A stretch of 13,679 bases of DNA from Oscillospiraceae bacterium. Its GTDB lineage: Bacteria; Bacillota; Clostridia; Oscillospirales; Oscillospiraceae. The stretch covers positions 1 to 13,679 of the forward strand of contig CAJGCI010000036.1 in the NCBI GenBank assembly GCA_904501855.1, written 5' to 3'. The notes beneath the pieces were generated by a model. The model made no database searches and was not told the origin of the DNA. It saw only the letters and a program-made list of their open reading frames with translations. Every line of letters starts with the position of its first letter. Positions within the stretch are counted from its first letter, which is position 1. Positions 1 through 6,030 of the stretch are shown piece by piece. The translations under genes were made by a program, and so were the position numbers.

Positions 1-568
1 ACACCGGGATCCCCAGAGATTCCAGCTGTTCCACCACTTCCGGAGTGTGATAGATCATGGTGTTCTCCACCGCGACACCGCATTGATGGCTGCGAAGCTG
101 TTCGTAATCCGGGGCAGAATACTTTCCTCCGTACAGGATTTTGCCCTCCGCCATGGCGTCACGGACTTCCGGCAGGTACCACTGTGTCTCCGGCAGTCCA
201 GAAAAATCCACGCATTCCATGGCATCCAGTTTCAGAAAAACATCCATGGCAGCAGAAGACACCACATCGATGTTCTGCAAGGGTTTCGCGAGAACGGTCC
301 AGTCCTCCGGGACCGAATCCGGAACGGCACCGTTTTCCGGTATCACAAGGTACGTACGTCCGTCAGAGACGCGGACTACATCATACCCGCCTTCATACCG
401 GTCCACGGAAAACTCCTCCGCCCACTGAAGGGAAAGTTCTCCGATCTTTTTCATTTCCGCGAGTGTTCCGCTGTCCTTCCCCGCGCCTGTACCGCAGCCG
501 GCAAGCAGGAGAAACAGCGCCAGAACCGCCGGGAGCCAGTATTTTATTGTTTTCTTCTTATCCACCAT
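1..568 (-). CDS. ABC transporter substrate-binding lipoprotein (metal-chelate type), 3' end cut by window
   Basis: This is the N-terminal 189 residues of a probable periplasmic-binding-protein family (PF01497-like) lipoprotein, which captures iron-siderophore, heme or corrinoid at the outer face of the membrane and hands it to a permease. The ATG at 568 gives a basic start (MVDKKK), a hydrophobic stretch (about residues 10-22) and the lipobox LLAGC with Cys25. The tract near residues 150-189 (SAPDYEQL, then VENTMIYHTPEVVEQL) resembles, from memory, this family in gut Clostridia, where full proteins run to about 350-380 residues, so roughly half is missing. The start overlaps the 3' end of the upstream gene by 25 bases, and no strong ribosome binding site is visible, suggesting translational coupling. 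The upstream cobalamin riboswitch and CbiK-like gene favour a corrinoid or other tetrapyrrole ligand over a siderophore, but that is inference. Confidence 0.82.
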   Translation of the reverse strand, partial: MVDKKKTIKYWLPAVLALFLLLAGCGTGAGKDSGTLAEMKKIGELSLQWAEEFSVDRYEGGYDVVRVSDGRTYLVIPENGAVPDSVPEDWTVLAKPLQNIDVVSSAAMDVFLKLDAMECVDFSGLPETQWYLPEVRDAMAEGKILYGGKYSAPDYEQLRSHQCGVAVENTMIYHTPEVVEQLESLGIPV

Positions 569-1560
569 ACCAGCAATGCGCCCAGAATGACGACGGCACC
601 GAGGACTATCCAGATCGTACGGTGGCCGGAGCCTTCACCGGGCAATTCAAAATCAAGCGTGTATTCCACCTCATGAGGAGTGCTCATGGCGGTGGTATCT
701 CCGATGACTTTCATCGGTTCCGAAAGACTCGTCACAGGGATCACAAAAACGGAGTTGTCCTCCGGAGAAGCCTTCTCCTCCGGCAGGATCTTGATACCGT
801 CAACGAGCATATAATCATAATGGGAGCTGGACCACTGGATGCGGGCAAACGTCTTTCCGTCCTTCACAATCAGCGTCGCTGGAGAAGCCACAGTTGCTTT
901 CCCGGAGCCTCCCTCCAGCGTGACGGGTGCTTCGTACTCCCCGTCTTCCAGATCCGTTTCCGCTGCCAGATCCGCCAGCTGAGACTGGCTTTTATGCGCT
1001 TCGATCTGTCGGTCCCGGGCATCCTTTTTCAGCTGCTCATAGTCTGCTATGGCAACATGAATGGCCTCCGGAGGCAGGCTGTCCGCCCGGACCAGAAGGC
1101 TCCGGTCATACCACATCTCCTTCTTTGCCGAAAAAGCGGCGCAGGAAAAGGGCTGGTCCAGTGCTTCCACAGGAACGGTGAACACGACTCCGTCTCCGCT
1201 CTCCGTATACCCGATATACTGGTCTTCCGTACTGGCCGCCGCCTGCTCTGCGGTGCCGGCAAAAAGCTTCCGATAGCTGGTGCTGCCGATGGTGAGCGCC
1301 ACGGTCATCTCCGAATCCGATACGGCTAGTTCCGCACTCTGGATCCGGAACATGGAGGAACTGCTCTCTACATTAACTTCATAGGTCCCGTTTTCAATAT
1401 CCTCGGCATATACGGGGATCAGACCGTCAAAGCCTACTTCTTCCACGGTGGTCATATCGGCGCTGGACGCCACTTTATCATAGGATACTCCCAGCACGCT
1501 CACCGTGAGCATCATCACGGCAACGAGAATTATCAGAAACCGGAATGTATTTTGTTTCAT
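544..1560 (-). CDS. Membrane-anchored surface protein with two NEAT/Shp-like (putative heme/tetrapyrrole-binding) domains
   Basis: The 338-residue product has an N-terminal export signal (about residues 8-26, no lipobox). A first beta-rich domain spans about residues 56-163, starting NGTYEVNVESSSSMF and ending WYDRSLLVRADSLP. A short charged helical linker (about 173-198) follows, then a second domain (about 205-305, starting EDGEYEAPVTLEGGSG, with YDYMLVDG and TTAMSTPHEVEYTL). A C-terminal transmembrane helix (about 316-334) ends in the basic tail RRKQ. Both domains resemble, by recollection, the NEAT/Shp heme-binding fold of Gram-positive surface proteins. The methionines in SSSSMF and DYML would be candidate axial ligands, but this is unproven. 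The start is uncertain: the ATG at 1560 lies 12 bases after AGGGAG, while an in-frame TTG at 1566 has ideal 6-base spacing. The gene lies 63 bases after the CbiK-like gene and overlaps the binding-protein gene, so it is probably part of one B12-controlled operon. Confidence 0.8.
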   Translation of the reverse strand: MKQNTFRFLIILVAVMMLTVSVLGVSYDKVASSADMTTVEEVGFDGLIPVYAEDIENGTYEVNVESSSSMFRIQSAELAVSDSEMTVALTIGSTSYRKLFAGTAEQAAASTEDQYIGYTESGDGVVFTVPVEALDQPFSCAAFSAKKEMWYDRSLLVRADSLPPEAIHVAIADYEQLKKDARDRQIEAHKSQSQLADLAAETDLEDGEYEAPVTLEGGSGKATVASPATLIVKDGKTFARIQWSSSHYDYMLVDGIKILPEEKASPEDNSVFVIPVTSLSEPMKVIGDTTAMSTPHEVEYTLDFELPGEGSGHRTIWIVLGAVVILGALLVWWIRRKQ

Positions 1561-1585
1561 TGCCAAAAGGGTCTCCCTTCTTCGT

Positions 1586-1613
1586 AAAATGCCCCGCCTT
1601 GCGGCAGGGCATT
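1586..1613 (-). terminator. Intergenic hairpin between the cbiK-like and NEAT-like genes (partial terminator or processing site)
   Basis: An 11-bp inverted repeat (1588-1598 with 1603-1613, one G-T wobble, TTGC/GCAA loop) sits in the 63-base gap. Read on the minus strand it is followed by only four T residues and then ACG. That is a weak tail, so it may attenuate downstream expression or stabilise the upstream message rather than end the operon. No promoter is evident between the hairpin and the next gene. Confidence 0.5.
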
Positions 1614-1629
1614 AAGAGTCATGGTTCGA

Positions 1630-2529
1630 TCAGCTAAGCTGGGCGATGGCGGCGGCAACATGGTCCACAAAGACCTGCTGTACGGCCTCGTTCTGGCCCA
1701 ATCCTTCCAACACGCATTCCACTTCATAGCCGTTGGATTTGAAAATGTTTTTCCAGGAATCATCCTCGTCACCGGCCATATCATTGTTGGCATGGTCGCC
1801 GGCAACGATCATCAGGGGCTGAAGGACCACTCTGGTGTATCCTTTGTCCTGGATCGCAGCGATGATATCGTCCACGCTCGGGGTCGCTTCCACGGTCCCG
1901 ATGTAGTAGTTGTTAAACCCGTCTGCCTTCAGCTTTTCCTGCATCGCAGCATACACGGCGTTGGACTCTGCCTCCGTTCCGTGTCCCATGAAGACAAGGG
2001 CTGTGTTGCCGTCGTCGTTGGCGGAGGATGTGTCGGTAATTGCGGTGATGACAGCTTCGAAATCCTCATCGGAGGTCAGCAGCGGCTCTCCCAGGACGAT
2101 CTGATCAAACTGATCGGAGTATTCATCCAGCGCATTTTTCAGATCCGTGTATTCGAAACCGTTCATAAGGTGCGTCGGCTGTACGATGAGGTTGCGGATT
2201 CCATCTGCCGCCGCGCGGGTCAGCGCCTCATCCACATTGTCGATCTCCAGCCCGTCACGCTCTTTCAGTTTATCGATGATTATCTGACTGGTAAACGCGC
2301 GACGCACTTCATACTGAGGGTATGCCGCGGCGATGGCGTTTTCGATGGCGCCGATGGTCAGATCCCGGCTCTCGTTGTAGCTGGTACCAAAGGATACCAC
2401 CAGGATCGCCGTATCTGCAGCGGCCTCATCTCCGGCGGAAGCAGCTTCGGGGGCCGACGGTTCCGCACCGCAGGCACACAGTGCCGCGATCATGGCTACT
2501 GCCATGAGAATTCCAATCCATTTCTTCAT
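1630..2529 (-). CDS. cbiK: Extracytoplasmic sirohydrochlorin cobaltochelatase-type lipoprotein (CbiK family)
   Basis: CbiK enzymes insert Co2+ into sirohydrochlorin in anaerobic cobalamin synthesis and are normally cytoplasmic. This 299-residue protein opens with a lipoprotein signal: MKK, a hydrophobic core, and the lipobox LCAC with Cys20, then an Ala/Ser/Pro-rich linker to about residue 38. The class II chelatase domain follows (about 40-299). Family motifs are intact: SFGTS (46-50), QPTHLMNGFEY (118-127), VFMGHGT (179-185) and LMIVAGDHANNDMAGD (239-254). His183, His246 and Glu126 match, by motif alignment from memory, Salmonella CbiK His145, His207 and Glu89, so the metal site looks functional. 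The ATG at 2529 follows AGGAAG; an upstream in-frame extension to 2610 would run through the terminator and lacks this site. Periplasmic CbiK in Desulfovibrio is a known precedent for export. The role here could be cobalt insertion, metal capture or tetrapyrrole handling at the surface. Confidence 0.9.
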   Translation of the reverse strand: MKKWIGILMAVAMIAALCACGAEPSAPEAASAGDEAAADTAILVVSFGTSYNESRDLTIGAIENAIAAAYPQYEVRRAFTSQIIIDKLKERDGLEIDNVDEALTRAAADGIRNLIVQPTHLMNGFEYTDLKNALDEYSDQFDQIVLGEPLLTSDEDFEAVITAITDTSSANDDGNTALVFMGHGTEAESNAVYAAMQEKLKADGFNNYYIGTVEATPSVDDIIAAIQDKGYTRVVLQPLMIVAGDHANNDMAGDEDDSWKNIFKSNGYEVECVLEGLGQNEAVQQVFVDHVAAAIAQLS

Positions 2530-2550
2530 TCTCTTCGCCTTCCTATCTTG

Positions 2551-2581
2551 ATAAAATAAAAAACCGCAGTTTCCTGCGGTT
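2551..2581 (-). terminator. Riboswitch-controlled intrinsic terminator upstream of cbiK
   Basis: Read on the minus strand, an 8-bp stem (AACCGCAG with CTGCGGTT) closed by a GAAA tetraloop is followed by a T-rich tract ending at 2551. It lies between the cobalamin aptamer and the cbiK ribosome binding site, where the expression platform of an OFF riboswitch is expected. Confidence 0.9.
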
Positions 2582-2680
2582 GTTTTTGATTTTTCCACGA
2601 CGCAGCGCACCGTCCAATGGGCGGCGGCTTCTGCATGGAACCGGAAAACCTATCTGTGACCCGCAGATATTGTTTTTCAC

Positions 2681-2851
2681 AAACAGGCAGGTCTCCTGAC
2701 TTCGATCAACGCCTTCATGCTCTTCCCGGTGTCCCAGTGATCCTTGCATGAAAACTCCCTGACACAGTGACGGCATCGTTCCGGATTCTCACCGGATTCC
2801 CTTTTCATCGGTCCCTGCGGATGATTCCTTCCGCAGGATCGACACCTGTTT
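2681..2851 (-). promoter_or_regulatory. Cobalamin (B12) riboswitch aptamer
   Basis: Adenosylcobalamin-type riboswitches bind B12 derivatives in the nascent leader and shut off uptake or synthesis genes. On the minus strand the closing P1 helix pairs AAACAGG (2845-2851) with CCTGTTT (2681-2687). Conserved blocks appear in order: AAAAGGGAATCCGGTGAGAA, then CCGTCACTGTG, the GGGAAG segment, and the hallmark B12 box GTCAGGAGACCTGCC next to P1. A peripheral hairpin is formed by two CCTGCGGA/TCCGCAGG arms. The aptamer starts about 20 bases after the predicted transcription start and is followed by a terminator before cbiK, so high B12 should lower expression of the chelatase, NEAT-like and binding-protein genes. 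Confidence 0.95.
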
Positions 2852-2877
2852 GCTGATTCTATGATTATTGTATTGTC

Positions 2878-2906
2878 ATTATAATCTACCCGATCTTTCC
2901 GGTCAA
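2878..2906 (-). promoter_or_regulatory. Sigma-A-type promoter of the riboswitch operon
   Basis: On the minus strand TTGACC (-35, 2901-2906) and a perfect TATAAT (-10, 2878-2883) are separated by exactly 17 bases, predicting a start near 2870 and a leader of about 340 bases before cbiK. The -35 box contains the TGA stop codon of the upstream amidase gene. The whole stretch 2530-2902 without a gene is accounted for by promoter, aptamer and terminator. Confidence 0.85.
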
Positions 2907-3769
2907 CGGAATTGACTGTTTTTCCATTCCGAATAACTGCTGCCGTCTCCGGACAGTGCCCGTCCGGCAAAATAATTGTCGATTCCTTTGACGATCCCGG
3001 CAACCATGATGTTCTGGAACTCTTCCCCGGACAGCCGGAGGTCCTCTTCCGAATTGGTCATGAACCCCAGTTCCAGCAGCGTCGCCGGCATTGCCGCCCA
3101 GTTGTTTCCTGTCATGGAATCCGTCTCCCATACTCCCAGATTACGGAGTCCCGTTTCCTGACAGTAGGCCGTCAGGATATTGTCCGACAGCGACCGGCTC
3201 TCGGGATACAGATCCGGATGATAGGGATTCGTTCCGGTAATGCAGATGGTCTGGGCTCCGTCCCGGCGCCGGTCCGTATTACCGTCAGCATGGATCCGGA
3301 GGAAGATGTCCGCCCCCAGATCGCCAGCTTTCTGAGCGCGCTCCACATTGCTGATGGCGGTAGTATGATCCTCTCTGGTCAGATAGACCGTATACCCTTC
3401 CGCCCACAACGCTTCACGCAGTTTCAGGCAGACGGACAGTGTCAGCTGGTATTCCATCATTCCGCTGGCATCGCCGTGTGTCCCGGTGGTATCCTTCTGC
3501 TTCTGCTGTGTGGCTCCCGGTCCGATCGGTTCCGTACCGCCGCTTACGACAGAGGAGTGTCCGGGATCCAGAACGATGACAAGACCGTTCCCGACGGGCG
3601 TCGGGGTGGGTTCCGGTGTGGGAGTCAGAACCGGCTCCTCCGTCGGAACCGGAGACTCAAAAGAGGATCCTTCCGCGGAAGGATCCTCCTGATCTGCTCC
3701 GCATCCGGTGAGCATCGCAAGCACGATGCATACGGATATGAAGATGGAGCAAAATGTATAAAAACGCAT
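2903..3769 (-). CDS. N-acetylmuramoyl-L-alanine amidase (Amidase_3) lipoprotein
   Basis: This 288-residue enzyme should cleave the amide bond between MurNAc and the stem peptide of peptidoglycan, outside the membrane. It has a lipoprotein signal with lipobox LTGC (Cys23), a Pro/Thr/Glu linker (about 40-60, PTPEPTPTP) and a zinc-amidase domain (about 63-267). The zinc and catalytic residues typical of Amidase_3 are visible: His71 in DPGHS, Glu106 in MMEYQL, His160 in RIHADG and Glu233 in LLELGFMTN. No separate wall-binding repeat is present, so anchoring is by the lipid. The ATG at 3769 follows ACAGGA with 7-base spacing and lies 14 bases after the YARHG gene's stop, so the two are co-transcribed. 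Codons for residues 27-36 form a 26-base perfect palindrome. The gene's stop codon is inside the -35 box of the next operon, with no terminator between. Confidence 0.93.
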   Translation of the reverse strand: MRFYTFCSIFISVCIVLAMLTGCGADQEDPSAEGSSFESPVPTEEPVLTPTPEPTPTPVGNGLVIVLDPGHSSVVSGGTEPIGPGATQQKQKDTTGTHGDASGMMEYQLTLSVCLKLREALWAEGYTVYLTREDHTTAISNVERAQKAGDLGADIFLRIHADGNTDRRRDGAQTICITGTNPYHPDLYPESRSLSDNILTAYCQETGLRNLGVWETDSMTGNNWAAMPATLLELGFMTNSEEDLRLSGEEFQNIMVAGIVKGIDNYFAGRALSGDGSSYSEWKNSQFR

Positions 3770-3783
3770 AATCGATTCCTGTA

Positions 3784-5211
3784 TTACAGTTTGGATTTCA
3801 AGAAGTCCACGTTTTTCTTTTCCGTAGTACTGAAGACACTGTCGGAAAAACGATCGGCAGCCACGGTGGGCTTGTACCAGTCATACTGTTTGAACTTGGC
3901 CAGCAGAGACGGGTTCGTAAACGTATAACCGTGTCTTGCATAGATCTCATTGATTGCGGTCTGGATATCTGCCTTGCTGAGACCGGAAACGTCCGAATTG
4001 GTCAGAAGTTTGTCGCTGCTGTTGGGAAGCACGGTTCCCTTTCCGCTGGAGCTGGTGGAGCCGCCAGAACTTCCGGAACTGCCGGAATTGCTGGAGTTGC
4101 CGGAGATGCTGGGACCGTCATCGCTTTCCAGATCTTCCACTTCGTATTCCATCTCAGTGACAGAGGGAATGGCACCGAACTCTTCCACGAAGGATTCTTC
4201 ATCCATCAGATAGGAAACGGTGATGGTGACGATATCGCCAACGCTGAGGTGGTCGATGGGATCAACGTCGTAATACAGTTCGTCCACCATCGGCTCATCG
4301 TCGTCTTCTACCAGTTCCACTTCCGCTTCGCCGTCTTTGCCGACGAATGTGACATCGATGAAATCAAAGGGGTCGAAGAAATCCACTTCCTCCAGATCAT
4401 CCACCGTCTCTTCCACATCCGTATAGGTCATGGTCACTTTAAACCGGTCCTGTGCCAGTGCATCGTCACAGTCCCAGGTATAGATGACAGTATCTCCGTT
4501 GCTGAGATCGGAGGAGGAGTCCAACGTGCCGCCGATGCAGTTTTTGATAAGAAGTGCCGCATCGCTCTTGTCCTTGCTGGGCTGTTCCAGAGAATCCCGT
4601 TCCTCATCGGAACCGCGGAATTTGATCCGGTCGCCGAAATCGGCTTCAAACTGCTTGGTGTTGAATTTGGCGGTGGCAGTTCCCAGTGTGTCATATCCTT
4701 CATAGGAGATGGTCACGTAATCATTAAGATTCACTTCCACACGACGGCTCTGAATATAGGTCCAGATGCCTGCGCCCAGGATCAGCGCACCGATCAGGCC
4801 GAACAGAACATAGTTGAGAATGCTCCTCTTTTTCTCTTCCGGATCATCTTCCACATCTTCCATGAACATGGGGGCAACATTCAGTTCCCCGGGATCATCC
4901 TCATAGCTGAGGGTTCCCTCTTCAAAAATCTCTGCCGCTTCCTCGGGGATTTCTTCCGCTGCTTCTTCGGGGACCTCTTCTGCCGTTTCTTCCACGGTCT
5001 CTTCCCCTTCTCCGGCATAGAAATCCTCCAGGACCTTTTTGATCCTAGTGATATCTTCAGAAGCCTGTGCCTCTGTCTCTTCTACTGGCGCTTCAGATAC
5101 GGAAGTCTCCTCTTCGCTCACCAGGGATTCCCATTTGAGCTGTTTCGTTCCGCACAGGGGGCAAAATTTCGATCGATTGTCGATCTCAGCGCCGCAATTA
5201 ATACAATACAT
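3784..5211 (-). CDS. Zinc-ribbon, single-pass membrane protein with C-terminal YARHG domain
   Basis: The 475-residue protein begins with a short zinc ribbon (Cys3, Cys6, Cys17, Cys20: MYCINCG and FCPLCG). A very acidic Glu-rich segment follows (about 30-127), then one transmembrane helix (about 133-153, after EEKKRS). A large extracytoplasmic part begins VNLNDYVTISYEGYDTLG. A Ser/Gly-rich linker (about 368-391) leads to a YARHG domain (about 400-475, EIYARHGYTF, then WYKPT). YARHG is a named extracellular domain of unknown function. The likely topology is zinc ribbon inside and YARHG outside, which would suit signal relay or scaffolding, but this is inference. The start is the ATG at 5211, nine bases after AAGGAG; an in-frame TTG at 5220 abuts that site and is unlikely. 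It sits between an unknown lipoprotein (34-base gap) and the amidase (14-base gap). A paralogue lies at 6031-7179. Confidence 0.85.
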   Translation of the reverse strand: MYCINCGAEIDNRSKFCPLCGTKQLKWESLVSEEETSVSEAPVEETEAQASEDITRIKKVLEDFYAGEGEETVEETAEEVPEEAAEEIPEEAAEIFEEGTLSYEDDPGELNVAPMFMEDVEDDPEEKKRSILNYVLFGLIGALILGAGIWTYIQSRRVEVNLNDYVTISYEGYDTLGTATAKFNTKQFEADFGDRIKFRGSDEERDSLEQPSKDKSDAALLIKNCIGGTLDSSSDLSNGDTVIYTWDCDDALAQDRFKVTMTYTDVEETVDDLEEVDFFDPFDFIDVTFVGKDGEAEVELVEDDDEPMVDELYYDVDPIDHLSVGDIVTITVSYLMDEESFVEEFGAIPSVTEMEYEVEDLESDDGPSISGNSSNSGSSGSSGGSTSSSGKGTVLPNSSDKLLTNSDVSGLSKADIQTAINEIYARHGYTFTNPSLLAKFKQYDWYKPTVAADRFSDSVFSTTEKKNVDFLKSKL

Positions 5212-5245
5212 GAATTGCAACTCCTTAAACAGTAATCGGATTTCG

Positions 5246-5803
5246 TCATTCGGTCAGGAGCTTTGTGAAGCCTGTCTTCAGTTCTGCCCAGTTGGATGCA
5301 CTGTTGACATTGGTGCGGATCATTTCCACACGCTCGGTACATCCGGCGTCTTCCACGGTATTTGCAACGGCTTCATAATCCGTCAGGATCTGATCTGCAG
5401 TGTCGGAGATGGACTGCCAGTTCTGACGGAAATTCTGCTGCTCTTCCGAATTCATATTATTATAGCACGTTTTCAGTATCGCTTCTACTGCCGCGTTATT
5501 GGAATCCTTCAGAGAGTTGTCGTTGGCCCACGCCATCAGCGCGCTTGCCGCATTGACCGCGGAAAGTGAAGAACCTGCGGTTCCGCCCCAGCCAATGCAG
5601 TTGGCCAATGCCACCTGAAGATTTTCCTCGGCATTCTCTCCAAACCCGGAGAGATCCACCGGTGCGCTTTCCGGCTGTTGTGCTGTCTGCTGCGCGGATT
5701 CCGTTGCGGACGGTTTCTCCAGATCCGCATTGCTGCCGCAGGAAGAAAGAGCCACGATCAGACAAAGAAATACCAATATTCCGATGAATCGCTGTCCAAA
5801 CAT
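5246..5803 (-). CDS. Predicted lipoprotein of unknown function (first gene of the amidase operon)
   Basis: I do not recognise this 185-residue protein. It has a clear lipoprotein signal (hydrophobic residues 7-18, lipobox LSSC with Cys22), then a Gln/Ser/Pro-rich linker to about residue 50. A small, probably helical domain (about 52-185) follows, with NCIGWGGTAGSS near residues 68-79, YNNMNSEEQQNFRQNW in the middle and SNWAELKTGFTKLL at the end. Three further cysteines could form disulfides or bind metal. The ATG at 5803 is preceded by GGGGAT about nine bases upstream. The gene opens a three-gene run with the YARHG protein and the amidase, which suggests a role at the cell envelope, perhaps as a partner of one of them. 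No catalytic motif is visible. Confidence 0.8.
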   Translation of the reverse strand: MFGQRFIGILVFLCLIVALSSCGSNADLEKPSATESAQQTAQQPESAPVDLSGFGENAEENLQVALANCIGWGGTAGSSLSAVNAASALMAWANDNSLKDSNNAAVEAILKTCYNNMNSEEQQNFRQNWQSISDTADQILTDYEAVANTVEDAGCTERVEMIRTNVNSASNWAELKTGFTKLLTE

Positions 5804-5838
5804 AACAATAATCCCCGATAATAAGTATTATGTAAATC

Positions 5839-5867
5839 ATAATACAATATTTTTTGAATTTTGAACA
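5839..5867 (-). promoter_or_regulatory. Candidate promoter of the lipoprotein-YARHG-amidase operon
   Basis: On the minus strand TATTAT (5839-5844) lies 17 bases after a poor -35 match, TGTTCA (5862-5867), in a very A/T-rich gap. A start near 5832 would leave a leader of about 28 bases. The rest of 5804-5950 shows runs of A and T and no gene. The -10 element is reasonable and the -35 weak. Confidence 0.35.
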
Positions 5868-5950
5868 GTTTTTTTGCTGTAATTTTTCCGTTTTTTCCAA
5901 AAAAATCGGGTTTATTCCTTCGGTTCCCGGCATGCGGCCCGTTTTCCGCG

Positions 5951-5989
5951 AAAAAAATCAACCGATCCGGATGAAATCATCCGAATCGG
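5951..5989 (-). terminator. Rho-independent terminator of the coiled-coil YARHG gene
   Basis: On the minus strand a 12-13 bp stem (5962-5989, CCGATTCGGATGA with TCATCCGGATCGG, one G-T wobble) is followed by TTGA and seven T residues (5951-5957). It lies 41 bases past the stop codon at 6031 and separates this gene from the amidase operon. Confidence 0.9.
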
Positions 5990-6030
5990 CCGATCTATAC
6001 ATTTGTCAGTGAAAAGAATGTCGGTAAATC

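Noticed and set aside
184..1329. 381-residue plus-strand open frame (and others at 47-676 and 927-1181)
   Set aside because: It is antisense to the NEAT-like and binding-protein genes, which have signal peptides, ribosome sites and operon spacing. Its translation is Arg/Pro/His-rich and matches no family.
1621..2559. 312-residue plus-strand open frame
   Set aside because: It is the antisense shadow of the CbiK-like gene, has no ribosome binding site, and crosses the terminator hairpin.
2543..3003. Small minus-strand frames through the leader (77 and 108 residues)
   Set aside because: They run through the cobalamin aptamer and terminator; RNA structure explains the sequence better than coding does.
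2912..3928. 338-residue plus-strand open frame
   Set aside because: It is antisense to the amidase, whose zinc-binding motifs are complete; the plus-strand product has no recognisable domain.
3931..5235. 434-residue plus-strand open frame
   Set aside because: It is opposite the YARHG protein. Its apparent hydrophobic and Phe/Gly/Ile-rich composition comes from the complement of Glu/Asp-rich codons.
5818..5823. TATTAT close to the lipoprotein start as a -10 box
   Set aside because: Transcription would begin inside or after the ribosome binding site, so the upstream TATTAT at 5839-5844 is preferred.
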